A stretch of 64,000 nucleotides of DNA from Tubiluchus corallicola (GCA_030141605.1 JAQGDQ010000093.1:186001-250000), one strand, 5' to 3'. Numbered from the stretch's first letter, positions 1 to 12,121 are shown. Translations and numbers: made by a program. The notes: a model not told the origin generated them from the sequence alone.

Positions 1-1
1 T

Positions 2-46
2 CGTAATCCGAAGAAGCCCAAGCGTAAACCAGACGAACAAAATTAA
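2..46 (+). CDS. C-terminal end of an unidentified protein (partial)
   Basis: The second reading frame from the left edge reads RNPKKPKRKPDEQN followed by a TAA stop at 44-46. The stretch is richer in G and C than the DNA after it and is lysine/proline rich, as in a basic C-terminal tail. The gene would lie to the left of the window on the plus strand, converging on the minus-strand kinase gene. With only 14 codons visible no family can be named, and a chance open frame is possible. Confidence 0.35.
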   Translation, partial: RNPKKPKRKPDEQN

Positions 47-147
47 TAATCCTGTTAAATTTATGAACTTGTAATCATTATAATTTTAATGTGTGTTTAC
101 AGATTACATTAAGTGTTTGTCGTAGCTAATACGCTAACAGTAACGCA

Positions 148-772
148 TGTGTACTTGCAAAAAAAACGTTCGTAAGTCGGCATAGTTAAAACTACGTTAT
201 GATGTTTCAAAGTAGAATACTCCAAAAATTTGGTCAAATGTTAACTTTTTGTTTTCTATAAAAACAAACACTAAATATATTGGACTTTGTGTTCAAGAAA
301 ATGTTTAAAAAATACTAAAAATCTAATTTTATAACCCTGTACTCACTTTTCTGTCTAGAAACTATTACTACAATTAAGAAAAGCTTGTATTTTCAAATTT
401 TGATAGTAGCTCATGGAAACAATGATTTTTCTTCGGCTTTTTCTGTTTGCCAAGCCCACACCTTACTGGATTTAAGCATAGCAACAATGTGTTCTTGCGA
501 AGTCCGTAGCAATCAACATTTGTGCGGTTGCTAAGTGTTTTGTAAAGACGTGACAAAAACATTGGCTAACTGTAACAGCGATTTTCTCAAGATCATGTTT
601 TTCAGTGTGTACCCTGCACCTCAACTTCAACGTGGATTATCTCAGCATTGAAATAACATAGAGTGATGAGCTTGATATTAAAATGGTCCTTGTGAAATGG
701 AGATTCGGGATATGTGAATAACTAGAAAAGCTTAATTGCCGACTTATGGGCGATTATCTATACAAGCACACA
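148..772 (-). mobile_element. MITE-like element, Rep-A copy 1
   Basis: One of four related copies of about 600-650 bp (others near 4574, 37669 and 53394). The ends form an imperfect inverted repeat of about 35 bp: the left end reads TGTGTACTTGCA and then AAGTCGGC, and the right end carries GCCGACTTATGG and then ACAAGCACACA. The interior matches the other copies along its length but contains no intact transposase. It is inverted relative to the copies at 37669 and 53394. A TA target is plausible but not proven. Confidence 0.6.
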
Positions 773-1185
773 TATTTTCTTCGTAAAAAATTAGAATACA
801 CTGTAGCTCATGAAATGTTTTTGTTATTTAACTAGTACTAGAGTAAAATTGCTTACTGTATTTAATTAATAAGTTCTTAATAAATTCATGGTTGTCTGCT
901 GCCCTGATGAAAAGAATGCAAGGTTCCAAAACAGGTGTTAATATGTAAGCATATGTAAATGAATTTAATATTGAGCTTTGAAAAACTTTGCTTTCCTGCA
1001 TCAGCTGAAACTTAAATCTTCTAAATCATTTATAATATTCATTTTAATCGTTGATTGTTTACCATTAACTATACGTCAACTACAGTCATTACAACCTTTT
1101 AAAAACACACCTTTTAGGCAAGATTATGGAATATAGTTTTATTTATTGAGCATTTTATTTCTCAGGCCAATAGACGCATTTGAAT
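773..1185. other. Intergenic DNA, no feature seen
   Basis: AT-rich sequence between the Rep-A copy and the LINE relic. I see no reading frame of note, no RNA gene and no clear repeat. Confidence 0.5.
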
Positions 1186-1890
1186 GATAAAACGTTGCAT
1201 TTCGTCACCTAGTGCAAAAATTATTGTACATCTTTATAAAGCGATCGGTAGGCCAATACTTGAATATGCGTGCGTTGTCTGGTCACCAAATTACCCTTGA
1301 AAATGCTTTAGAAAAATGGAGGTGTATTAGTCTGGCCTCTGATATTCAACCTGATTCTTTATCTTCTCTTGAACAACACTGTGATACTATAGATCTTATT
1401 AATTGTTACAAAGTCATTAGTGGTAGTTCTATTTTGCGTAGTGACAAAGTTTTTTCTAGTGCACTGCATGATTTGCATGGACACAATTCTAAATCATTTG
1501 TACAATGCTCTCGACTAATATCAGAGCTCATTTCTTCTCGTGTTGTGGGCCCTTGGAATTCGCTTAATAGTAAAACAGTTGACGCATCAAATCTGCCGCA
1601 ATTTTGCAAATTGTCGAGGAGAGACCGTCAATAACCGTGTGATGGTTAGGTCTCTTAGACTTCACAAGTAAGCATTTGTACAATATTTAATTTTATGATG
1701 ACTTTTAAATCTTATAAGCTTAACACTATTTACAATTAATATAATTTTGTGATTTTAAGAATGATTAATTTATAATTATTTTGTATGTAATTGTGAATTG
1801 TAACTTTTTAGCTATACCACACATCAAGATCTCCGAATTGATGCGCTCTACAAATAATAAATTATTATTATTATTTTATAAAATCTTTTT
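1186..1890 (+). mobile_element. Decayed non-LTR retrotransposon (LINE), reverse-transcriptase C-terminal remnant
   Basis: The frame around 1214-1301 reads LYKAIGRPILEYACVVWSP, the well-known block near the end of LINE reverse transcriptases (CR1/Jockey-like). A one-base shift then moves the homology into the frame open from 1212 to 1634, which carries the downstream features expected in this position: a YKVISG-like stretch and SSRVVGPWNSLNSKTVDAS, matching the usual R-x-W-N-x-L-P region. The 3' flank ends near 1860 in a TTA/ATT repeat typical of a LINE tail. The frame break and missing 5' part show it is dead. Confidence 0.75.
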
Positions 1891-2673
1891 TCTGTGTAGT
1901 ACGATTATCCAAAATTTTGATGTCTGTCTTACAAGTGGCATGCCCCCCCCCCCATATTTTTTTCGAGATTGATCTTAATTGAACTACGCACAAACCTGAA
2001 CTGCAATACGTAAGACTTTTGTAGCCCCACTGTCATATTGTTTAACAATGTTGGTACGTGTCCTTTTGTAACATAAAAATCATGCTTTACTACATAATTT
2101 ATTCTTCTTTATGTAATTGCCATTAAATCTAGTCGTTTATGTATAGAATATAGAAAGGTTGACTTTCTGGCATCTGAAGGAGAGGTTTAGAGTTGCATTT
2201 TAAACATCGCCTAACTCCGGTTTGAGTTATGCAGAGTTTACGGCATTACTTTTATAAAGTCTTTGTTCTATGTGCCATGATTATCATTACCATTTTCCAT
2301 TTTTAACAGGTCTATTTTCATTGCCACACCATCCCTATATGTGTCACGTAAATACTATGTGATGCCTAATAAATTAGTCTGCCTGTTTACTTATTGGCAG
2401 TTAACCTGACATTGTAAACTCTTTTGCAGTATAATTTTTTCGTTATATGAGACTGCAACATACTTGATTTGTGAGCCTAGACTTTCCAATGTCAAAGTGA
2501 TAATAACACTGTGCACGACTCCGTGACATTATTTTTAAAGTTTCATCGGGAAAGTTTTTCTAAGAATCTAAGGGCACATGACAGCGTGCAGTCCATTACT
2601 CCTTTTGCGGGGCTAACGATTGGAGATTGTTGCGACCAAATGGAATGCTCACTGTCCTTCTAAGATAAGACCT
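1891..2673. other. Intergenic DNA, no gene seen
   Basis: AT-rich sequence with a 13-base C run near 1943. No supported coding region, RNA gene or repeat. Confidence 0.5.
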
Positions 2674-3139
2674 TTAAAGGGGAGAACAGGATGATTTTCA
2701 TACCCTGTCCCATTTTGAAGTACAGTTTAACATCTATAATGATGCCAAAGCATTTTTGATGATTAAATAATAGGCTAAAAATTTATTTAATTGCTGCCAT
2801 ACTAAAATTTAGGCAAATTTTAAGTTTAAAATCCAAGTTCAAGCATGCGTTCTCAAGTATGTGACCTACATCACAATGGAAAACATCAAAACTGAGAGAG
2901 GCAGCACCTGTTTTTTTTTTGCGTTACGTGTTTCCAAAATGTAGGTGCTAGTATCTGTCTAACTACCGAATGGTGACATGCATGTAACAGCGAAGAACTA
3001 GCCGTACAAATGCAAAATCTTTGGTAATACTTCTTTCATGCGAATCATTCTTGAAAAAATAGCATGTTCCCTTTCAATATCTTACAGAGTAAATTGTTTT
3101 GTGTTATAGTTTAAAAGATTGGGTTCAGTTGCCCTTTAA
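2674..3139. mobile_element. TTAA-flanked inverted-repeat element, Rep-D copy 1
   Basis: The segment begins TTAAAGGGGA and ends CCCTTTAA, giving a short inverted repeat with a TTAA at each edge, as in piggyBac-type non-autonomous elements. A diverged direct copy lies at 32364-33960 and matches along the length apart from an insertion. Near 3087-3088 this copy reads TTTCAATATCTTACAG, which is the uninterrupted version of the site occupied by another transposon in the second copy. No coding capacity. Confidence 0.6.
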
Positions 3140-4573
3140 CACCTGTATCGATTAAAACAGGCAGCCCACACTTCTGTTGCCAGTATGTACTTATGGTAGA
3201 GCAATTTATATTGCTTGTGTCTCTGTGATGCACGTCAAATCAACAACAGCAGTATTTATTTAAAGACATTATATTAAAATCATGATTATAACGTAAATAT
3301 GACAGTTATAAATAATAATCATAGTACTTGATCACTGGTTCATGCATAATCAGACATGCGTACACAACATCAATCTTAGACAATAAACATACAAAGTTAC
3401 AGAAAACATACTAACTGAACTACACCATACATGTTTATATTCATTTTTTCATGTAGTTTTGACAACATATTGACTATAATTTCAACATTTTGCCTTGCAT
3501 TTTAGTTAACTACAGAACTGATTCAAGTGGAAAGTGGCACCATCTGTGATGCAGCCTAACAAACATTATTAATTACTCTGGTTTACCATTAAACTGAAAG
3601 ACTGTCACTTTGGGAAATGAATTTTAGATGAAAGATTTTGAAAGTGTATGTAAAATTGAATTTTAAATAAGCTGTATCTTTTAGTCACCTTAGAAAAACT
3701 TGCTTAAATTCTAAACAACTTTTAGTTAGTGGCGTAACTATGCACTGACAGGTTCTGAAGTTGCAGGAGGCACCAATGCATAATGACATTTATCAAACAC
3801 TTTTACAGCATCAAATCACGAAAAAACCATTTAACGGCAAGTTGTGACAGTTTAAAATACGCTTTAAAAATTGTAGTGCATCGGTAGGCCGCTGACAGCT
3901 AAAATGCAAATCCGGTGAACGCAGCAATTAACCATGTAACACCAGAGAGTTTTATCAGCTGAAACTTTTGTCTTTAATCAAGAAGAATTTTACCTAAATG
4001 TGGGCAGGTAACAAATCATCGTGGCCTGCCTATAGCTGTAGCTGATTGTCTGCTTAGTTTTGCTATGCTATGGGTTAAGTGGCGGGCTTCTTGATGCAGT
4101 ACAAGCACAGTAAATAAGATTTTAGTGTTTAAAGCACAGCAAAAAAAAATCACCGTAAACTGAAACGTGTGATGTTAAGCGAAAAAAGGTGTCACATGAT
4201 TAGCATCATTAAAGCAAAAAAATTAACTTTCAGTGACACAGGGTCCACTGGATTATTTTGCAGGTGGCGTGCCAAATGCTATAGTTACGCTATTGCATTC
4301 AGTTTAATTGTTCTTGATAACATCTTGTACACAATCACTAAACTGCATCAGTTACCAATTACTGAATAAGAATAATGAGCACCATTAAAATATCTGAACG
4401 CTTAAGAAAGATAAAATCCTCTTGACGTTGCTCAAGAGGTTCAATAGCATCAACCACGACTCCACCAAGATAAAACTTGTCCTCTAACAAACAGTTTTGC
4501 TATTTGGTCTGTTCAAAAGTACGGTCTCTCTAGCTTGCAGTGCTACACAATGAACATGAGAAGACAAATCATA
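3140..4573. other. Intergenic DNA, no gene seen
   Basis: About 1.4 kb of AT-rich sequence. The only open stretch (4169-4369, plus strand) has no recognisable family or coding-like composition. I see no repeat shared with the rest of the window. Confidence 0.45.
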
Positions 4574-5222
4574 TGTGCTTGCAAATAAAAACTATCCACA
4601 AGTCGGCGTAGTTAAAATTATACTTCAAAGTAGAATGCGACCAAAAATTTGGCCAAAAGTCAATTTTTTACTTTTAGAAAAAGAAATGCTAAATATATTG
4701 GACGTTTCTATTCTACCATTCATCAAGTTATCAAGAAAATGTTAAAAAACCTAAAAATCTAATTTTATAACCCCATACCCACTTCTCTGGCTAGAAACTA
4801 ATGCTGCAATTATAAAAAAAACTTGTACTTTCAAACTCTTGTAATAGCTCGTGGAAGCAGTCATTTTGCTTCGTTTTTTTTCTGTTGCCAAGCCCAGACC
4901 TTTGTCAGGAAGAGCCATCTACTGGATTTAAACATAACTTCAACCTGTTCTTGAAAAATCCTTAGCAGCCACCTGTTTATATGGTTGCTAAGTGTTTTAT
5001 AGAAACATGACAGAAAACAATGGCTAACTTTAACAGTGATTTTCACAAAATTTTCAGTGTATAGCCTGCATCTCAACTTCAAAATAGATTATCTCAGCTT
5101 AGAAATAACATAGAGCAATGGCAGTGTATCAAAATGATCCTCATGAAATGGATGTTCAAAATATGTGAATAACTAGAAAAGCTTAATTACCGACTTATGG
5201 ACAATTTTGTTATGCAAGCATA
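4574..5222 (-). mobile_element. MITE-like element, Rep-A copy 2
   Basis: This is the best-preserved terminal inverted repeat of the family. The left end TGTGCTTGCAAATAAAA followed by CCACAAGTCGG pairs with the right end CCGACTTATGGACAA followed by TATGCAAGCATA, about 35 bp each. TA occurs immediately outside or at both ends. The interior aligns with copy 1 in the same orientation and with the copies near 37669 and 53394 in reverse. Confidence 0.65.
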
Positions 5223-5456
5223 CATGTTACAGCCAACATAAAACTTAATAATCTGATTATTCAATCAACTATACAATAATGCCATTAGCCAATTGAAGTG
5301 AATAGTGCTGCCATCTGTAGTGCAGCCTGTAATGCAGAATGAACTTCGTAAATTACTTTCCGAATCACTGCTGAGCTTATAGGCTACTAGTATATGCATA
5401 TGGTAATAATTTATACTAGTTAATGGTGAATTAATTACGTGCTCTAACTTGTTTAC
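5223..5456. other. Intergenic DNA downstream of the kinase gene
   Basis: AT-rich spacer between Rep-A copy 2 and the presumed 3' end of the kinase transcript. Nothing else recognised. Confidence 0.4.
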
Positions 5457-5462
5457 TTTATT
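5457..5462 (-). terminator. Candidate polyadenylation signal (AATAAA) for the Csk-like gene
   Basis: Reading the minus strand downstream of the kinase stop codon, AATAAA appears about 260 bases after the stop. Distance and orientation suit a 3' UTR end, but the hexamer is common in AT-rich DNA and no downstream element was verified. Confidence 0.4.
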
Positions 5463-5722
5463 AAATCATTCATCATTCCTGTAATACACTACACATGTAT
5501 CTATGACTTTACGTAACATTACTCTAACATACAATTTAAAAGTTACGTGGACAAAAGCTCTTAAAAAACAGAATCCTTCATATAACAATTCGTGCACTTT
5601 CATTGCAGCTATGTTCCCAATAATTTTGCTTGTGGTCGTTTTGCGCAGGCTACATTATCGATTTTCCCTGAAATTCAAATGCATAACTTTGGTGTAGGTG
5701 AAGTTCTCCGCATTTTTGAATA

Positions 5723-7159
5723 TCATACAGTTTGTTCATTTATGTTGTCTAGTTTAACCGAAACTTCGTGGAAAGATGGCCGCTGTTCTGGATCTAGCTT
5801 CCACGACTGTAGCATGATCTCGTACACAGGGCTAGGACATCCCTCGGGACTTTCCATTCTGTACCCACTTTCAACGTGCCTGACTACGTCTGTCAGTGGA
5901 ATTCTGGGATATGGCACACGGCCGAATGAATACAGCTCCCACAGAAGAATACCAAAACTCCACATGTCTGACTTGGAGGAGAACTGGCTTTTCCTCAATG
6001 CTTCTGGGGCAGTCCATTTAATTGGAAACTTTCCGCCCTCACTGTCACTAAATTTCTGCCGAGCAAGACCAAAATCAGATACCTTTGCCACATGTTTTTC
6101 ATCAATAAGCACATTCCGAGCAGCAAGGTCACGATGAACGATGCCTTTTGATTCTAAATAAGCCATGCCGCTGCAGGTGTTGCAGGCAAAGTTAATTTGG
6201 TCTTTCTTTGTTATCACGTTTCGGCCCCGAGTTCGCAGGTAGTCTACCAGATTTCCTAATGCCATGTACTCTGTGATTATGTAATACGATTCACCAAACA
6301 CAAAACCAATCAGCTTCACCAAATTTGGATGCTGGAATGATGTCATAATACCAGCCTCTTCAAAGAACAAATGTGACTCTTTTGACTCCTTGTTCAGCGA
6401 TTTCACGGCAACCTGCTGGTCGTTTAGCTTCCCCAAAAGCACCTCTCCAAATTCTCCCTTTCCTATTGGTTTGATTAATTGCAAATTTGATGCATCAATA
6501 GACCAACCTGCTTGAAGGAATTCTTTCGTATCCGCCTCCGTTTGCCTCGGCAATGCTTTCGTCAGCTGTGCGCAGAGACCATCAGCATCATTTTGGTAGT
6601 GTTTTATCAGTTCCAGCAAGTCGTCGAAGAATTCCTCCTCATCGATTGTGAACTTCTCGTTCTTATATATAATTCTATAATGTTCCACTTTGCTGCCACT
6701 TACTACACACAGAGTATAATCACCTGGGAAGTTTGTGCTCTCACGCACAAGAAACACGCCCGTTATGTGCGATGTCAGTAACTGTTCGGCTCGATCACGC
6801 GTTATCTTTCCGTGAAACCACACCATCTCATTCAGTGTTCTGCCTTTCATCTGAGGCGTTTTCTCCACCGCATTCTGCCCATTCTGCAGATTGTGATGGT
6901 GGTGGTGGTGGTGATGCTGATGACGATGACCCCAGTTGTTAACCGTCGTCACATAATTTGCAGGGATTAGCCCTCTTTTGCGGTGATTGTCCTCTGCCTT
7001 GTACCAGTTTGGATCAGATGTCCGATCAACTATAGTCAAAACGTCATCTTTGCTGAAGGATAAGTCGTTTATGGAATCACTATGGTAGTCAAATCTAGCT
7101 AGGACTGTTGTCCCACGTGGCCAGCCACTAGTGTTCGTGCCACCACAAGAGAGAGACAT
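5723..7159 (-). CDS. CSK: C-terminal Src kinase (Csk)-like non-receptor tyrosine kinase
   Basis: Complete 478-residue frame. By family knowledge Csk phosphorylates the inhibitory C-terminal tyrosine of Src-family kinases at the inner plasma membrane. Domains in order: SH3 about 19-72 (ARFDYHSD, DPNWYKA, GLIPANYV), a His-rich linker about 78-89, SH2 about 113-203 with FLVRES at 136-141, and a tyrosine kinase domain about 227-475. Catalytic elements are intact: glycine loop GKGEFGEV 233-240, Lys253, HRDLAARN 342-349, DFG 362-364, then PIKWTAPEAL. The activation segment between DFG and that motif (KFSDSEGGK) has no tyrosine, as in Csk and unlike Src. There is no glycine at position 2 for myristoylation and no Src-type regulatory tail after the kinase domain, both also Csk traits. 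The start is supported because GWPRGTT just after the Met matches the start of Csk SH3. Odd points are the complete absence of introns and the histidine run. A Csk homologue (Matk/Ctk) role is the main alternative. Confidence 0.93.
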   Translation of the reverse strand: MSLSCGGTNTSGWPRGTTVLARFDYHSDSINDLSFSKDDVLTIVDRTSDPNWYKAEDNHRKRGLIPANYVTTVNNWGHRHQHHHHHHHHNLQNGQNAVEKTPQMKGRTLNEMVWFHGKITRDRAEQLLTSHITGVFLVRESTNFPGDYTLCVVSGSKVEHYRIIYKNEKFTIDEEEFFDDLLELIKHYQNDADGLCAQLTKALPRQTEADTKEFLQAGWSIDASNLQLIKPIGKGEFGEVLLGKLNDQQVAVKSLNKESKESHLFFEEAGIMTSFQHPNLVKLIGFVFGESYYIITEYMALGNLVDYLRTRGRNVITKKDQINFACNTCSGMAYLESKGIVHRDLAARNVLIDEKHVAKVSDFGLARQKFSDSEGGKFPIKWTAPEALRKSQFSSKSDMWSFGILLWELYSFGRVPYPRIPLTDVVRHVESGYRMESPEGCPSPVYEIMLQSWKLDPEQRPSFHEVSVKLDNINEQTV

Positions 7160-7463
7160 TATGTCCTCGTATGCTTTATATTTGTGTAGCTTGATGAATT
7201 TCTGCTTCTCATTATTTCATATCTTTCCTTCACATGTAAGGTACCTACAAAAGATGAAAAATAGTACAATGGCAGTATCTAAATTACTTTTTCTTAACCT
7301 GTGCAAACAACATGCGTCTCTCTAAAACTGAGACTATTTTTTGCATTCATTACTAAAAGTGAGACATGATCAGCTCACAAACTCTACAGCACAGATTACT
7401 CAATTAACAGTACATTACAGAGTGACTATGAAAGTTACCCTCTTTTGAAATCAAACTGTACAG
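7160..7463. other. Upstream flank of the Csk-like gene
   Basis: The presumed 5' UTR and promoter of the minus-strand kinase gene. I see no TATA box or other site I can defend, and cannot exclude a 5' UTR intron. Confidence 0.35.
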
Positions 7464-7753
7464 TGAGGGTGATCATCGAACGTTCGAATTCTGTGCCTCA
7501 AACACATACGTTCTTTATCATTAAACATTTGAAACATCATGCAATTAGCATAATTTAGCTGCGATTTCTGTGCACAATTTTAAACAAATTATTAGTGGTG
7601 TTACTGCAGAACAAAATCGAGTAATATGCATGATCTATGTAAGACAAATTCTTACTGGTGTTTCGAAAATCCTTCATTCTCAATTCGAATTCAAGTTGAA
7701 TCTAATCTCTTCAATTTAAATTTGCTTTCTGATAGAGAATGATCACCCCTACT
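7464..7753 (+). mobile_element. Palindromic MITE, Rep-B copy 1 (degenerate)
   Basis: Starts near GAGGGTGATCATCGAACG and ends near GAATGATCACCCCTA, a decayed form of the Rep-B terminal repeat (TAGGGGTGAGCAT / ATGCTCACCCCTA). The interior shares TACGTTCTTTATCATTAAA and the AACAAAATCGAGTAATATGC block with the other copies. No coding capacity. Confidence 0.6.
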
Positions 7754-8150
7754 ATACAGTACTGATATGTGATCTCTATGTAACATCGAGGCACTACTTT
7801 TACCCCTTTGCACTATAGACACAAGGTTTTTCCACAACTTTAACACCTTTCTCTGCTTTAGTGCTCCAATCAGTAAAAATTACACACGTGAACTTATTTC
7901 TACAGTTAGGATCAAGCAAACAATATGCGTAATCAAGTACCCTACCCTTGTTACCCTATATAACAAAGCAAGTAACTATTTGACTAGTTGACTACATTAG
8001 TGCTGTACACTAATCATCTCAGTTTCATGTTTGAACAAGTTGAAAGAGTTGTAACTCACAATCTGCTCAAACTAACACAACACCACAAGACAGACAATAG
8101 CATGCCCTATATTTCACGGAGGGTTCTAACTTCTCTCTAGTTCATAATAA

Positions 8151-8514
8151 GCATTTTCACTGTTCCAGCGATTGATGATCATCGTAAAAGGTCAAAGGTT
8201 AAGTGCTCAAGACAACACATTTGTGTACACTTGACAATGCGCAGCCCATGCTGTTGTGACTGTAACAATTTTAACAGCTAGCTAGAACCTTACCTAGTTC
8301 ATTTTTTCTTGTTCCCAAACAAGATCCTGCTAGTAAATCAGTCTGTGAACATGCATAATAAAGAAAAGTCCGCGTAAAACAACTGAAATTACTGAACTAA
8401 TGGTTTGCATTACACACATATCAAGTGACGATTGTATTTAAGACGCATTGCTGTGATGCACTTAACCTTTGACCTACAGCAACTGCACGTGCGCACAATG
8501 AAACTGCAAAAAGA
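8151..8514 (+). mobile_element. Inverted-repeat element, Rep-C copy 1
   Basis: The two ends are imperfect inverted repeats of nearly 60 bp. The inner part GGTCAAAGGTTAAGTGC near 8190 recurs inverted as GCACTTAACCTTTGACC near 8458. An inverted, better-preserved copy lies at 41506-41884 and a fragment at 63640-63745. No open reading frame of note. Confidence 0.6.
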
Positions 8515-9739
8515 CTTATTAGAAAAGAATGAGAACATGCAGCATCAGCAGTATCAACCAGCTCACAAAAAGTTATCACTGTAAATGTGATTGCCCTTTG
8601 TGCTATTTGAACAATTTTGTAATTCAGGAGCAAAAACTAACTGAACAAAATGCAATTGTATGCAACACAGCTAAAGAAAATACCGTGCATAAAACCAGCA
8701 GGCCAGCACAAAGTGGCAATTATACATTATAACATGTTAAGGACTTTGTACTTCTTGGTTCATGCGTTGATCAACCTTGTCATTAAATATCACCTTGTAC
8801 ATAATACACCTGTCGACCAGTAGCATGCACTCTTTAATGATAACGTAATTTCACACAGTATCTACTGAGATTATTATCTGAGGGTGAAATGTGATACCAA
8901 GCGATATTATTCCCTCCACTACCAGAGTAGCAATTTGCTTTCTTTGATACTGTAGCCAAACTAGAAAAACTATACAGTTATAACTCGACCAACTCCCAAC
9001 CTCTCATACAGTTCCACACAGTGCCAGCCAACCAGCCACCCGGCATTCAATGGCAGGCCTGTGTTAACTTCTAAAATGAGCCACTAATGTGTCAGAGACA
9101 TCATAGCCACACTCTGGCACGACTGCATGCTCTCTCGGTTAAATGTCTGAATCTGTGTGGAAGTGAATGAAACTGCCCAGAACAAGTAATGCATCCTGTG
9201 CTTACCCACTCATTCACTGGCCAACCTCAGCACTACTTAACTGTGATTGTCATGAGGTTACTATTCACCTCATAAATAGCACTTAAGATAGGGTTATGAG
9301 ATGCCTCGACTAAGGCCATAAATAATGCGATCTTGCCGTTGACAAAAAGATTGTTTAATTGTCATGCTAGCGTTTTGCAGAACTGTCTTAATTTAAAGAT
9401 GTAAGAACAACTTTATAGAAATCATTCCTTCAAAAGGCAGCGCCGTCCAAAAAATGAAACACAGCCATCACTTTCCAGCAAGCTGCAAGCAAGCTGTATT
9501 CTGACTTCTATATTGATTTCCAACATAACCACATTGCAATGCTGCCCTCACTTTCATATTATTACTCGCACCAGAACGGATTCACCATTGATCCACGTAA
9601 AACGTAAAACTCACTTGTTCAACTGCACTGCACTGTTGAATTTCTGTGAAAACTTTCAAATGATCACCACATTACACTCTGAAAAACATTGCAAGTTGTG
9701 CAAATAACCACTAACTCTATATTTCCAGTCTGTGACAAG
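8515..9739. other. Intergenic DNA, no gene seen
   Basis: AT-rich, with a slightly GC-richer patch at 9000-9240 that weakly resembles 38735-38790 (both contain a CATTCACTG block), perhaps an old repeat. No supported gene. Confidence 0.4.
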
Positions 9740-10104
9740 TAGGGGTGGGCATTCTCTACCAGAAAGCGAATTCTAATCACACCGACTTTGTGTCTTTTGA
9801 ATCCGAATCGAACTGAATTTCAGTATTTCGAATCCGAAATGAATTCAAATTGAATTTGAAAGATTTTCGAACCACTAGTAAAAAGTGGTCTTACAAAGGT
9901 CATGCATATTACTCGATACTGTTCTGTAGTAAAACCACCAATTATTTGTTTAAAATTTTGCACACAAATCACAGCTAAATTGTGCTAATTGCATGCTGTT
10001 TCAAACATTTTAATGATAAAAAACGTATGTGGCTGAAATGCTGAATTATTTGAATCTATAATTTTAGGTACAAATGTAATTCAAACGTTCGATGCTCACC
10101 CTTA
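9740..10104 (-). mobile_element. Palindromic MITE, Rep-B copy 2
   Basis: Begins TAGGGGTGGGCATTCTCTAC and ends GTTCGATGCTCACCCTTA, the reverse orientation of the 12122 copy. The core carries TATTACTCGAT and AAAACCACCAATTATTTG shared by the family. The ends are rich in GAATTC and TTCGAA palindromes. Confidence 0.75.
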
Positions 10105-10519
10105 GTGACAATTCACTCTGGGCTCTCCTTGAAATCACCCTCATTGTGGTCATCTAAAAACTGAAGAGAATCCTCAAGTCGGTAATAATAAAATTAGGAA
10201 TAAGTTAAGCCGATAAGACTGCCTCTAATATGCTAACATGACCTTGACTCCACAAAATTGCCTCCTTATGTTAGGTTACGATGATCCCAAAGCATTTGTT
10301 TTTCTAAGATTCATCTCGTGACCGTTACTTGTCTAAACTTGCCCGCCTGCTCACTTTTCGAATCTTCCTGCTTGGTATAATAATGTTTGTACTGGGGTGT
10401 CGAAAGACAGGAATGGGAATGGGAAGCTGCCCTGGGGCGAAAATTGAGGATAAGCTCTGGTATCCAAAATGAAAGAGGTGTATAGGAAAAGAGAATTTTA
10501 TCCTGTAGGGATATAGAAC

Positions 10520-11125
10520 TAGTGACGAAAAATGGGAGAAGTGAACCTGTTTAACACAACGTAAAGAAAGAGATTAAAAAGTAACAGAGTAACAGAGTTA
10601 GTGTGATGGTTTCAAAACATTGAGATTATTCATCAAAATTCTCTTAACATAAGTTCAAACAGATGTAATCAAAGATCAGCCCAAATACTGTAGTGGTGCC
10701 ACCTATATATAAAAAATAAAACTAACTTTTAACAAAATCAACAACAAACCATACATTACCTATTTCATGACTAAAGAACTGAAGACAGAAGATAGAAGTA
10801 CTGACGAAAAATGGGACAAGTGCCAAAAAAGAGATTATAAAGTAGCTTTGGGCCATGTTATTCTGATTGCATGAGTGCTCTGTGACTTAAACACAATAAG
10901 AAAAGTTGATTTACATACAATGATGGTTAAAAAGATTCTAAAAAAATCTGAGATTAATTCAAAATTCTCTGGATATAAGTTCAAACACACGTAGTCAAAA
11001 ATCAATACAAATAATTTTCAAATAATATGTAGAAGAAGCAACCTACATAATATATATACATTTCGTAAAACATATTTATAAATTTAAAATAACATCAGCA
11101 ACAAACCATACATTACATATGCCTA
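10520..11125. repeat. Diverged tandem duplication, unit about 300 bp
   Basis: TGACGAAAAATGGGA occurs near 10521 and again near 10802. CAACAAACCATACATTAC occurs near 10741 and again near 11098, and AAGTTCAAACA near 10652 and 10979. The order is kept, so this is a two-unit direct repeat with indels. No coding function seen. Confidence 0.55.
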
Positions 11126-12121
11126 AAGGCACCAAGCTATTGACTCAACCACCTCCTCATCTATGACCTAATAACTTCATCACATTTGTTGCCGCCTGTC
11201 CTAGCCACGCACTGAATACAATGGAAGTTATGTTCAACAGCATGTCTTGTGCATAAGTCACTAAAAGAGTGTTTAAACGAGCGAAAAACTAAAAGCGTGT
11301 TTTCCCCACAGTGTTGATTTTGCCAGCCCTCGGCACAGCACGAACCTTTAACAACTTCCTTTTACATCCACTTCCTTATAAGACGCTTTAGTAATGAATT
11401 CTCAACAGTGATTTCCTGACAAAATTCATGACACCATCTCCAATCAAGTTGCTGAACTGATACAGTAATGTGGCCAAAAATTGATTATTCCATTTTTCCA
11501 TCTATCATTTATTTGCTGAAGCACAAAACAGACGATTTGACGTGAATTCTTTCACTTGAGTTCAACGTGAAACTGCGAAAAATGATTTATCAACCGTGCA
11601 AATACTTTCTATGAAAAATTGCACGCTTTCAGAATAAATTATTGATGAGTCGCTTATTACGCAGTCAGGAAATTTAATGTCCCTGGATGTAGGTGCTATA
11701 TAACATAAATGACACAAGAGAATCACATGTTAATATTTTATCACACATTTTATGCAATTTCTCTAACAGCCACATCGAAATCAATAAAATACTAATGTAA
11801 ATAAGCTATACGTGCAATGCAACAGCAAATGCATTCATTATAAACACGAAGGCTGTTATCCTGAATTAAAAACGCAAAAGGCCTTTATGCTGAAACACCT
11901 TCAAAAGGGCATCCTTTGTAACAACTCTGTGTCGATTCACCAATCGAATAATGACATTTAAAAAATTTGTTTTCATCTTAACATTTCCGTTCAACAGGCA
12001 AACACGTCAGTATCGTGTTCACTATACCGAGGAAATAGAATCAACAGTGGTTATGACTGTTACCAGTAATGGCTCCAAGAACAGTAGAAAGTTCTTTTTG
12101 CCATTAAATACCACTGAGTAC
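11126..12121. other. Intergenic DNA, no gene seen
   Basis: AT-rich unique-looking sequence without a supported reading frame, RNA gene or repeat. Confidence 0.4.

Noticed and set aside
374-562. Small minus-strand gene, with a similar frame at 4861-5082
   Set aside because: Both are parts of Rep-A copies; the shared peptide reflects repeat homology and the frame is not kept in the copies at 37669 and 53394.
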